From Prosthecochloris marina (GTDB taxonomy: Bacteria; Bacteroidota; Chlorobiia; Chlorobiales; Chlorobiaceae), in contig NZ_PDNZ01000003.1 of NCBI RefSeq assembly GCF_003182595.1, positions 323,985-387,984 of the forward strand: DNA of 64,000 nucleotides. The letters are read 5' to 3'. Made by a program: the position numbers and the translations under genes. Of the stretch, positions 7,629-15,790 are shown one piece after another. The notes under the pieces are model-generated. The model did no database searches. It saw nothing but the letters and a program-made list of their open reading frames with translations, and was not told the DNA's origin. Numbering within the stretch: the stretch's first letter is position 1; every line of letters starts with the position of its first letter.

Positions 7629-9743
7629 ATGACACCCCCTACAGGCAACATTGTCATGAATACCCCCGAGGCGGGTAGAACCGCTTTTCCTGCACAAAAA
7701 AAAGCGAAAACAGTGCTCATAGCCGATGACAGTGCTGTCATGCGCAAGATGTTGACGCACACGCTCCAGAAACTGGGCTATACAACCCTTACGGCATCGA
7801 ACGGCAACAGCTGCCAGGAAATACTGAACCGCTCACGGATCGACCTCCTGTTTCTTGACATCAATATGCCTGGAAAAAACGGCATGGAGATACTCTCCTA
7901 CATCCACGAGCATCATCTCGAGTTGCCGGTCGTCATGATTTCAGGGTCTGACGATATCGAGCAGGCTTTACGCTGCCTTAAAATGGGAGCATATGAATAT
8001 CTTCTCAAACCGTTTGGAGCCGATCGGGTTGCGATCACAGCCAAAAACGCTCTTTACGAATCGGAACTCCGGCACAATCTCGATCTTTTTTCAACAGCAA
8101 TGATGCAGCTCCCCCTTGGCGTCGTCATCACTGATGAAAAAGGAATTATAAAATATACCAATCCCGGGTTCACCGCCATCACAGGCTACTCCGAGCAGGA
8201 AGCAAAAGAACAAAGCATCAGTATCCTGAAGTCCGGAAAGCAATCCGAAGAGTATTACCGACGGTTCTGGCAGCAAATCTCTTCAGGGAAAATATGGCAG
8301 GGCGAATTCATCAACAGAAAAAAAAACGGAGCATTCTACACCGAACACTGTATCGTCAGCCCGATTACCGATCCGACACAGGGAATCACGTACTTTATCA
8401 GTATAAAACAGGATATCACCGAACGCAAAAAGGAACAGCAAGCCCTGGCCGAAAGCGAACGCCGGTTCCAGGAACTCGCAGACCTGCTCCCACAACCGAT
8501 CTTTGAAACAGACAGCAAAGGGATCATCACCTACAGCAACAACCGTGGGCTCGATCTGTTCGGCTACAGTGAAGATGACCTCGTCAAAGGCATTCACAGC
8601 ACCGAACTATTTATTCCCGAAGAAAGAGAAAAGGCAGGAAACAACATAAGACTGCTTCTCGACGGCAAACCTTTCGAGAACAACGAATACCAAGGACATA
8701 AAAAAGACGGTACGACCTTCCCGGCTCTCGTGTATACCGCTCCAGTGACCCGCGCAGGAAAAACTCTCGGTATCCGGGGAATCATACTCGACATATCAAA
8801 AAGAAAAGAAGCCGAAGAAAAACTGCGGGAGTTGAATCAAACCCTCGAAGAACGCGTACAGGAAAGAACAAGGGAGCTTGAAATCACGCATCAACAAATG
8901 ATTCTCCAGGAAAAACTCGCCTCGATAGGTCAACTGGCAGCCGGCCTTGCGCATGAAATCAACAATCCTGTCAACTTTGTAAGGCTTAATCTCGCAACAT
9001 TGAAAGAAGATCTCGGCGATTTGCAAAGCATTCTTGAAGAATACCGCACAGTAAGCCGTCAGGCCAAAGCCGGCAAACTGTCCCCGGACTCCTTTGCAAA
9101 AATCGACACAATCGAAAAGGAGCTTGACATCGATGCGCTCATCGACGAACTTCCCGAGATTTTTGCTGAATCGGAGCGGGGTTTCGAACGCATCGGAACA
9201 ATTATCGAGAGCATGAGAAACTTTTCCTTCCGGCACGATATCGATGAAAGAGTTCTGTTCGACCTCAACAAAGGTATAAGGGATACACTCGTCATCGCAC
9301 GTAATGAATACCGTTACCATGCGAATGTTGAAACGCTGCTCGGCAAAATCCCCCAGGTCCTCTGTAATCCCGAACAGCTGAACCAGGTATTTCTGAATCT
9401 CATCGTCAACAGTGCACACGCTATCGCCTCCCTGAAACAAGAGGAAAAAGGGACCATCACCATCGAAACCGGACACGACAAAGAGAATGTGTATTGTCAT
9501 ATCAAAGATGACGGTCCCGGGATACCGGAAGAAATACAACACCGGATATTCGAACCTTTTTTTACAACAAAAGAACCAGGCTCGGGAACCGGACTTGGAC
9601 TGAGCATTTCATATGATATCATCGTCCATAAACACAACGGGCAGCTCACCGTCAACTGCCCGCCTCAAGGAGGCACTGTTTTTACAATAGCACTCCCTCT
9701 CGAGCCTCAAACCGAACCAGAAGTGTATGAAACAACGAAGTGA
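7629..9743 (+). CDS. Receiver-PAS-PAS sensor histidine kinase
   Basis: 704 residues. Order: receiver domain (28-145; phosphoacceptor Asp77 in LLFLDINMPGKNG, Lys in YLLKPF), PAS domain 1 (150-270, GVVITDEKGIIKYTNPGF), PAS domain 2 (280-390), short coiled coil, dimerisation/phosphoacceptor domain with His442 in GLAHEINNPVNF, and a C-terminal HATPase with NLIVNSAHA (N box), DDGPGIP (G1) and GSGTGLGLSI (G2). No membrane segment is visible, so it senses a cytoplasmic signal. A receiver at the N-terminus makes it an input node for another kinase. The stop overlaps the next gene by 17 nt. The start is uncertain: ATG 7656 is the alternative and neither has a strong ribosome site. Likely top of the EPS regulatory cascade. 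Confidence 0.9.
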   Translation: MTPPTGNIVMNTPEAGRTAFPAQKKAKTVLIADDSAVMRKMLTHTLQKLGYTTLTASNGNSCQEILNRSRIDLLFLDINMPGKNGMEILSYIHEHHLELPVVMISGSDDIEQALRCLKMGAYEYLLKPFGADRVAITAKNALYESELRHNLDLFSTAMMQLPLGVVITDEKGIIKYTNPGFTAITGYSEQEAKEQSISILKSGKQSEEYYRRFWQQISSGKIWQGEFINRKKNGAFYTEHCIVSPITDPTQGITYFISIKQDITERKKEQQALAESERRFQELADLLPQPIFETDSKGIITYSNNRGLDLFGYSEDDLVKGIHSTELFIPEEREKAGNNIRLLLDGKPFENNEYQGHKKDGTTFPALVYTAPVTRAGKTLGIRGIILDISKRKEAEEKLRELNQTLEERVQERTRELEITHQQMILQEKLASIGQLAAGLAHEINNPVNFVRLNLATLKEDLGDLQSILEEYRTVSRQAKAGKLSPDSFAKIDTIEKELDIDALIDELPEIFAESERGFERIGTIIESMRNFSFRHDIDERVLFDLNKGIRDTLVIARNEYRYHANVETLLGKIPQVLCNPEQLNQVFLNLIVNSAHAIASLKQEEKGTITIETGHDKENVYCHIKDDGPGIPEEIQHRIFEPFFTTKEPGSGTGLGLSISYDIIVHKHNGQLTVNCPPQGGTVFTIALPLEPQTEPEVYETTK

Positions 9744-11382
9744 CATCACGATTCTTTTCGTTGACGACGAATCGGACATTCTCAGCTCAATAAAGCGTTT
9801 TCTCAGACGTGAAGCGTTCAATAAACATTTCGCCGATAGCGGTGAAAATGCCCTTGAACTCATGACCAAGGAATCTGTGGATGTTGTCGTCACCGATCTG
9901 CGTATGCCTGGAATGAATGGCCTGGAACTGGTCAAAACCATTAAAAAACATTATCCCGACACCATCAGGATCATTCTCAGTGGATCACAGGACATCGATC
10001 AGATCATAGAATCCATAAACAGCGGTGAAGTTTTCCGGTTTATTCCAAAACCGGTCGACCCTGTCTCGTTTAAAGTGATACTGAACGATGCGGTCGACTA
10101 TTATCTCATGAAAGAAGAGCGGGAAGAGTTGTTTCATGAACTATCGGTAAAAAATCAGGAGCTGGCCGATGCAAACGAAGCTTTGCAAACGGTGACAACA
10201 GAACTGCAGAGAAGCGAACAGCAGTATCGCTCGATGAACGATGCTGCGCACGATGCTGTCTTCATGCTCGACAAGGAACAAAAAATCATCTATCGTAACA
10301 GTGCAGCCGAAATCATGTTCGGCTTCAAACGCGACGAGTACAGGAAACAGCACTTTCTGGATCTCATCACGAGTCCTGAAAGCCTGGACATCAACCTGGA
10401 ACAATTCTGTACCGTTCCTCCCGAAAACGGAAATATCTGCAGTCAAAACGTAATACAGCAGGTGGAAGGAAAGCGAAAAAACGGCTCAACCCTACCTCTT
10501 GAAATATCAAAAGGATGCGTCCATATCGACACCCTGCCGCATACGGTTATTATCGCCCGTGACATATCCGCGCGGATCGAGGCCGAACACAGCCGACAAC
10601 GATACGACACGTTGCAGAAAGCGCTCGAATCACAGATCGAAAAAAAGCTCTTGCAAAACCCTGCACCCGTAACTATCGAGGGAGCAATGGTCAGTCGGTT
10701 GATGCTCTCATCGGGCCACCTTGACGGTGACTTCACCGACTTTGTGATTTATGACAAACAACATGTCGATATTCTCATCGGCGATGTGATGGGGCACGGT
10801 ATACAGTCCGCCCTTGTTGGTGCGGGAGTAAAAAACCTTTTCCTGAAATCCCTCGCACAGGCTAAGTCCCGTGGCGGACAGTTGCCCGATATAGAAGCTA
10901 CCCTGACCACCGTACACGCTCAGTGCATCCATGAACTGATCGAACTCGGCACGTACACCACATTGCTTTTTCTGCGGCTCGATCTCGCAAACAAAGAGTT
11001 TTCGATAATCGACTGCGGCCACACCCCGACAATTCATTTTCACTCGAAAACCGGGACCTGTACTCTGCTCAAGGGAACGAACCTGCCGATAGGAATGATT
11101 GAAAAGCAGCACTACGAAACGGTATCCTTTCCGGTTGAAGAAAACGACCTGCTTGTACTGTATTCAGATGGCATTACCGAAAGCCGTTCTCCCGGCAGTG
11201 ATATCCTGTTCGGAACGGAAAGGCTTGCTGCCCTGATCGAAAGCCACAGCCTTCTTTCACCGAAAAAACTGATAGAAAAGATTCACGAAGCTATAGCGGC
11301 TTTTTCCGGTAATGACAAGTTTGACGACGATGTCACCTGTATTGTCATCCGGATTGGAGATACACGGAAGAAAAAAACGTAA
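9727..11382 (+). CDS. Receiver-PAS-PP2C (RsbU/SpoIIE-type) phosphatase
   Basis: 551 residues. Receiver domain 1-120 (DDE near residue 14, phosphoacceptor Asp57 in VVVTDLRMPGMNG, Lys in FIPKPV), a coiled coil, a PAS domain (170-285) and a C-terminal PP2C-type serine phosphatase (~310-545) with DGDFTDF, IGDVMGHGIQSAL, LYSDGITES and DDDVTC motifs carrying the metal-binding aspartates. RsbU-type phosphatases dephosphorylate STAS-domain anti-anti-sigma proteins. Two STAS genes lie 4-6 kb downstream (15426, 17194), so these are its probable substrates. Translation is coupled to the preceding kinase gene, which probably phosphorylates its receiver. Confidence 0.92.
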   Translation: MKQRSDITILFVDDESDILSSIKRFLRREAFNKHFADSGENALELMTKESVDVVVTDLRMPGMNGLELVKTIKKHYPDTIRIILSGSQDIDQIIESINSGEVFRFIPKPVDPVSFKVILNDAVDYYLMKEEREELFHELSVKNQELADANEALQTVTTELQRSEQQYRSMNDAAHDAVFMLDKEQKIIYRNSAAEIMFGFKRDEYRKQHFLDLITSPESLDINLEQFCTVPPENGNICSQNVIQQVEGKRKNGSTLPLEISKGCVHIDTLPHTVIIARDISARIEAEHSRQRYDTLQKALESQIEKKLLQNPAPVTIEGAMVSRLMLSSGHLDGDFTDFVIYDKQHVDILIGDVMGHGIQSALVGAGVKNLFLKSLAQAKSRGGQLPDIEATLTTVHAQCIHELIELGTYTTLLFLRLDLANKEFSIIDCGHTPTIHFHSKTGTCTLLKGTNLPIGMIEKQHYETVSFPVEENDLLVLYSDGITESRSPGSDILFGTERLAALIESHSLLSPKKLIEKIHEAIAAFSGNDKFDDDVTCIVIRIGDTRKKKT

Positions 11383-11434
11383 GCAGCCCCGAATGACAAA
11401 AGCCCCCAAGAACACCATGAAAAAAAGGTGAACT

Positions 11435-12733
11435 ATGACTGCAACAATTGTAATCATCGACCGTGCTGTGCACAAAAACCATCGAAGACCGGACTTCGAC
11501 GCAGACGACCTGAACGTTTTTTTTGCCGAAAGTCCATCTGATGCAGAAAAGCTTGTAACGACCGAAAAACCGGACCTTGTTCTTGCGATCCAAAACGAAG
11601 GAACAACCAGCTTCAGCCCTGTTGCCGAAAGGATACTTAAGCACAGACCTTCGATAAAAATCATGCTTTTTGCCAACAGCGATGAGCTTGCCAAAACCCT
11701 GCTTACCCTCTTGGACCTACCTTCGAATTATCGGAAAATGCTTCTTAGCGGAACACCCTCGCCTCATGCAACATTACAGGAAACAAGCCAACCATCGGAA
11801 CAGTTTACCAGCAACTATCTGGCCGGCAACAGTCCCGAGATAGAAAAAATCAAAGGCATCATCAGTAAAATCGCACCGACAACCTCCACAATTCTCCTGC
11901 AGGGAGAAACCGGGACAGGCAAAGAGATAATCGCCCGCTCAATCCACGATCACAGCAATAGAAAAAAGAGGGTGTTCATGCCGGTTGAATGTGCGGCAAT
12001 AAACGAAAGCGTTATAGAAAGTGAGCTATTCGGACATACAAAAGGTTCGTTTACCGGTGCGGACCGCAATACCCTGGGTCTCATCCGATCATCGGATGGC
12101 GGAACGCTCTTTCTTGACGAAATAGGGGAGCTCCCCCTTGCCCTGCAGACAAAACTGCTTCGTACCCTGCAGGAAAAAACCGTTAAACCTGTCGGCTCAT
12201 CGAAGATTTATCCCGTAGACATCAGAATCATAGCCGCGACAAACCGAAACCTTGCAGAAGCCGTCACCAAAGGTACGTTCCGTCAAGACCTCTACTACCG
12301 CCTCAATACCGTTACCATCTACGCTCCTCCCCTGAGGGAAAGACTCTCCGACATTCCTTTACTCTGCGGACATTTTCTTAAAAAAATGGCCAGCGAAGGA
12401 TACCCGGAAAAAACCATCTCCAGCAGAGCACTTTCAGCCCTGTGCCGTTATGAATGGCCGGGCAATGTCAGGGAACTCGAAAACGTCATCAGAAATGCCG
12501 TAGCACTTTCTTCGGAAAACTCCATCGCACTGGAGGACCTCTCGATCAGCTTGCCCGAAAACACCTGTGACCGGCAGCACCCCATCATACCGCCATCCAG
12601 TATGGCTTTTCACGAGAAAGAGGCAATTTGCAAAGCGCTCGATCAAACGACCGGCAACAGACGGGCTGCAGCGAGGCTTCTCGGCATCAGCGAGGCAACC
12701 CTTTATCGTCGCATAAAGCTTTACAGCATCTGA
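11435..12733 (+). CDS. Sigma-54-dependent transcriptional activator, degenerate receiver
   Basis: 432 residues. The N-terminal ~110 residues have a receiver-like length and pattern, but the acidic pocket is lost (VIIDRAVHKN) and the expected phosphoacceptor position reads DLVLAIQNE, so phosphorylation there is unlikely. The AAA+ domain (~128-360) is complete: Walker A GETGTGKE, Walker B GGTLFLDEIG, sigma-54 contact loop GSFTGA, and R-finger region. The C-terminus has a Fis-type helix-turn-helix (RRAAARLLGISEATLYRRI). A GG-N10-GC promoter lies 130 bp downstream, before the EPS operon, the obvious target. Control may come through protein contacts or abundance rather than phosphorylation. Similar NtrC-like regulators sit at other EPS loci, such as PrsR in PEP-CTERM loci and SypG in Aliivibrio. 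Confidence 0.93.
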   Translation: MTATIVIIDRAVHKNHRRPDFDADDLNVFFAESPSDAEKLVTTEKPDLVLAIQNEGTTSFSPVAERILKHRPSIKIMLFANSDELAKTLLTLLDLPSNYRKMLLSGTPSPHATLQETSQPSEQFTSNYLAGNSPEIEKIKGIISKIAPTTSTILLQGETGTGKEIIARSIHDHSNRKKRVFMPVECAAINESVIESELFGHTKGSFTGADRNTLGLIRSSDGGTLFLDEIGELPLALQTKLLRTLQEKTVKPVGSSKIYPVDIRIIAATNRNLAEAVTKGTFRQDLYYRLNTVTIYAPPLRERLSDIPLLCGHFLKKMASEGYPEKTISSRALSALCRYEWPGNVRELENVIRNAVALSSENSIALEDLSISLPENTCDRQHPIIPPSSMAFHEKEAICKALDQTTGNRRAAARLLGISEATLYRRIKLYSI

Positions 12734-12861
12734 TCCACCCTCTCTTCCTGAGAGACAATCCCGAAACATTCTCGCATCCTGACAGAAAAATTCCGATACA
12801 ACCCGAGAGCGGGAAATTCATCGACATAGAATTGACAGGGCTTTCAAACCGTCGGACACTT

Positions 12862-12878
12862 TTGGCCCCTTTCTTGCA
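12862..12878 (+). promoter_or_regulatory. Sigma-54 (-24/-12) promoter for the EPS operon
   Basis: TTGGCCCCTTTCTTGCA has the invariant GG (12864-12865) and GC (12876-12877) separated by exactly 10 nt, with TTGC at -12 as in the consensus TGGCAC-N5-TTGC. The predicted transcription start is about 15 nt before the ATG at 12903, which is preceded by AGGA. The gene just upstream encodes a sigma-54 activator with an intact contact loop, which strongly supports the call. Confidence 0.75.
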
Positions 12879-12902
12879 AAAGTAACTCCAGGAAACATCC
12901 CC

Positions 12903-14687
12903 ATGCTCAATCTGGCCGGAATGGAACCCAAAACAGAATGTCCCGGGACAAAGCCACCAAAAACCGAAAGGACAGCAAAGGCAGTCATATTCGGAAAAAA
13001 AGAGAAGGTCGCCGATCTCTTTCAGCTGCTCGAAAGCCGATACAACAAGGTGACCCTTACCGAAACCGAATACGAGCTCGAGCAGCTGGCACCTGAACGG
13101 CACGCCATCGGGCTTGCCATCATGACCGACAGTTTTCCGGTAAAACTCAGTGCAGGACTGCTTCACCGCGTCAGGCGGAAACTCGCCCCGCAAAACATGA
13201 TCTGCCTGTCGGCCGACATCGATCACGAAAAGGAAAAAAACCTCCGCTCAGCAGGCCTCATATTTCTCGGAAGCTACAGAAGCTTTTTTGCATATGCAGA
13301 AAGGATCATCACTCAAACCCAGACAGACCGAAACCAGAAACCGATGGATCAGAGAAAAGATTCAGCCATGTCTCTCGAAAAACGTTTATCGGGACGTTTT
13401 TCCACGCTGAGAAGCCGACTCAAGCGAACCGTTTTCGGGTTGAGCGCAATGGTGGCAGAAGCAGTGGTACGGCTCATTGAAATCTCTGTTGGTCTTGTTG
13501 TCACTTTCCTGCTTTTTTTGCCCATGCTTATCGTGCTTGCTGTACGAAAGCTCTTTACCGGCACCCCTGTCTTTTCCAGGCACAAAGTTTTCGGTGTAGC
13601 TGCCAAGCCCATAACAATTCAACGCTTCAATACGACAGCAACCATCTTTTCAGGGTTTCCCCTTTTTCTGGAACTGTTTACAGGACGCCTCGCACTTGTC
13701 GGTACGGCAATCAGAGAAGAAAAGGATGGCCCGGGAAACGCTGAAGACGCATATATCAAAATGATCAAACCCGGCATCGTCTCTCTCTGGGATATCCGCA
13801 GATCAACCAAGATCGCACATGAAGGAAAGGCGGCGATAGAGTGGGAATATATCTTCAGGAAACGTCCGTTTTATGATCTTTTACTCTTTCTGCGCGCGTT
13901 TCCCGCACTGCTTTATCAAGAACAAAACCGTGCACCTTCACCTGTATTTCATCTGCTTGGACTCGACATCGACAATATCACGATGGAAGAGGCTGTCTCG
14001 ATCATGAGAAAACACCTCGAACAGAAAAAACAATGCAGCATTTTCTTCGTCAATCCCGATTGCTTGAACAAAATGGTTGACGATCCCGACTATTTTTCGA
14101 CTCTTCAAAAAGGAGACTACATCTTCCCGGACGGCATAGGTCTCAGTATCGCCGGAAAACTCCTGCAGACACCTTTAAGGGAAAACATCAATGGAACAGA
14201 CATGCTCCCCTATCTCTGTACAATGGCTTCAGAAGATGAAAAATCGCTGTTCCTGCTCGGCAGCAAACCAGGAGTAGCCAAGACGGCAGCCGAAAAAATC
14301 AAAGAAGCATTCGATGTCACTATCGCCGGCACAGCGAATGGATACTTCGACCACGATACACAGAGCGATACAATCATCGAAACAATAAACAATTCGGGAG
14401 CATCGATATTGCTGGTGGCCTTCGGAGCACCGCGGCAGGAAAAATGGATAGCTCGGTACCGCGGCCATCTCAAACCGGAAATCCTTATTGGAGTGGGCGG
14501 TTTGTTCGACTTTTACTCCGGCAACATCAACCGCGCACCCGAGTGGATGCGTGAAATAGGTTTGGAATGGGTATACCGAATCATGCAGGAACCCGGCAGA
14601 ATGTGGCGTAGATACATCATCGGCAATCCTGTTTTTCTCTACCGCGTCATGAAATGGAAACTCTTTACCAGAAGCATGAATCCCTGA
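12903..14687 (+). CDS. Fusion: receiver-like + degenerate sugar transferase + WecG/TagA/CpsF glycosyltransferase
   Basis: 594 residues in three parts. Residues ~24-137 have receiver-like alternation but no phosphoacceptor. Residues ~180-335 match a bacterial sugar transferase (membrane segment 191-215, GTPVFSRHKVFG), but the usual KFRSM reads QRFNTTA and the SLVGPRP motif reads ALVGTAI, so this domain probably cannot transfer sugar-phosphate. Residues ~350-590 are a complete WecG/TagA/CpsF glycosyltransferase with PDGIG (409-413), GAPRQEKW (508-515) and GVGGLFDFYSG (530-540), which would add the second sugar (family examples use UDP-ManNAcA or ManNAc). First gene after the sigma-54 promoter; its end overlaps the next gene by 34 nt. 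Confidence 0.85.
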   Translation: MLNLAGMEPKTECPGTKPPKTERTAKAVIFGKKEKVADLFQLLESRYNKVTLTETEYELEQLAPERHAIGLAIMTDSFPVKLSAGLLHRVRRKLAPQNMICLSADIDHEKEKNLRSAGLIFLGSYRSFFAYAERIITQTQTDRNQKPMDQRKDSAMSLEKRLSGRFSTLRSRLKRTVFGLSAMVAEAVVRLIEISVGLVVTFLLFLPMLIVLAVRKLFTGTPVFSRHKVFGVAAKPITIQRFNTTATIFSGFPLFLELFTGRLALVGTAIREEKDGPGNAEDAYIKMIKPGIVSLWDIRRSTKIAHEGKAAIEWEYIFRKRPFYDLLLFLRAFPALLYQEQNRAPSPVFHLLGLDIDNITMEEAVSIMRKHLEQKKQCSIFFVNPDCLNKMVDDPDYFSTLQKGDYIFPDGIGLSIAGKLLQTPLRENINGTDMLPYLCTMASEDEKSLFLLGSKPGVAKTAAEKIKEAFDVTIAGTANGYFDHDTQSDTIIETINNSGASILLVAFGAPRQEKWIARYRGHLKPEILIGVGGLFDFYSGNINRAPEWMREIGLEWVYRIMQEPGRMWRRYIIGNPVFLYRVMKWKLFTRSMNP

Positions 14688-15412
14688 AAGCAATGGAACT
14701 CGACCCTACGGTACGCAAGGAACTGATCCAGAAAATCAGTGGAACACTCAACCCCGGCCTGAAATACAAAAGGACGCTGAAAGTCGCCGCCTGGGAATTC
14801 ACGATCAGGCTTTCCTATCTGTTGAAAAGAGGACTGGATCTTGTGGTTTCCATAACTGCTCTCATTCTGCTGTTTCCACTGCTCCTCCTGACAGCTCTGA
14901 CCATCTGGATCGAAAATCCCGGTCCGATATTCTATGTGCAAACGCGTGTCGGACAAAACGGAAAACACTTCAGGTTCTACAAGTTCCGTTCAATGGTGGT
15001 CAATGCCGATGCGATCAAAGAAAGTTTATCGAAACAAAATGAGTCTACTGCCGGAGTGATTTTCAAAATGAAAAAGGATCCCAGAATCACCAGAACAGGC
15101 AGAATCATCCGGAAGCTGAGTATCGATGAACTCCCCCAATTAGTCAATGTTCTCAAAGGAGATATGAGCCTGGTAGGTCCCCGTCCACCGCTGCCTAACG
15201 AAGTTGCTGAATATACTCTTGAACAGCGCAAGCGCCTGCATATCATCCCCGGCATAACCTGCTTGTGGCAGGTCAGTGGCAGAAGCGACATTCCTTTTAC
15301 CGATCAGGTAAGGCTTGATTTGCAGTATATCCAGAGTGCCGGTATCGGCAATGATCTCATCCTTCTTTTAAAAACCATCCCTGCCGTCATTATCGGAAAA
15401 GGGGCATACTAA
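14654..15412 (+). CDS. Polyprenyl-phosphate sugar phosphotransferase (initiating EPS transferase)
   Basis: 252 residues. A cytoplasmic N-terminal stretch, one strong hydrophobic segment (58-82), then the catalytic domain of WbaP/PglC-type transferases: GPIFYVQTRVGQNGK, FRFYKFRSM, KKDPRITRTGRIIRKLSIDELPQ, LKGDMSLVGPRP and PGITCLWQVSGRS, all conserved. It should load the first sugar-1-phosphate onto undecaprenyl phosphate at the inner membrane. It is the only one of three sugar-transferase-like proteins in this operon with intact catalytic motifs. The start overlaps the preceding fusion gene by 34 nt. Confidence 0.93.
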   Translation: METLYQKHESLKAMELDPTVRKELIQKISGTLNPGLKYKRTLKVAAWEFTIRLSYLLKRGLDLVVSITALILLFPLLLLTALTIWIENPGPIFYVQTRVGQNGKHFRFYKFRSMVVNADAIKESLSKQNESTAGVIFKMKKDPRITRTGRIIRKLSIDELPQLVNVLKGDMSLVGPRPPLPNEVAEYTLEQRKRLHIIPGITCLWQVSGRSDIPFTDQVRLDLQYIQSAGIGNDLILLLKTIPAVIIGKGAY

Positions 15413-15425
15413 CGGAGACTTCTCA

Positions 15426-15779
15426 ATGAGCCTGCATCTTGATACATCAACTGGCAAAACCATAGGTGTCGCCCGGATAGAGGGACGCCTCGATGCAACG
15501 AACAGCGGCTCCCTGCTGCAAAAATTTCCTAAATGGCTCCAACAAACCAATCACTTTGTTTTTGACTGCTCCGCACTCAGCTTCATCGACAGCAGCGGAC
15601 TCGGTGCCATTGTCGGATGCCTGCGCAAAGCTCTCGAAAAAAACGGAGATCTCAGGCTTGCATGCCTTGACCCCAGAGTATCGATGGTTTTCGAACTGAC
15701 GAAAGCAAAGCAGCTTTTTTCCATCTATGCCGACAGCCATGAGGCGATCGACTCTTTCAGCGCTGGAAACCAGCAATAA
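15426..15779 (+). CDS. STAS-domain anti-anti-sigma-factor-like protein 1
   Basis: 117 residues forming a single STAS domain. It contains RIEGRLDATNS, then FVFDCSALSFIDSSGLGA (Ser56/Ser57), the serine phosphorylated in SpoIIAA/RsbV-type proteins, and the closing LTKAKQLFSIYADSHEA. In partner switching the unphosphorylated form binds an RsbW-type kinase. It lies between the initiating sugar transferase (14 nt upstream) and the fused nucleotidyltransferase-like gene (12 nt downstream), inside the EPS operon rather than beside a sigma factor. Partner candidates are the HATPase at 17538 and the PP2C phosphatase at 9727. Confidence 0.9.
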   Translation: MSLHLDTSTGKTIGVARIEGRLDATNSGSLLQKFPKWLQQTNHFVFDCSALSFIDSSGLGAIVGCLRKALEKNGDLRLACLDPRVSMVFELTKAKQLFSIYADSHEAIDSFSAGNQQ

Positions 15780-15790
15780 AAAAACAACCT

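Noticed and set aside
7424..7762. 112-codon minus-strand frame with hydrophobic stretches before the kinase gene
   Set aside because: Overlaps the kinase 5' end, has no start signals, and a second overlapping frame exists on the same strand; likely chance.
8796..9542. 248-codon open frame on the minus strand opposite the histidine kinase
   Set aside because: Phe/Cys-rich antisense of the HATPase and His domain coding sequence; no motif.
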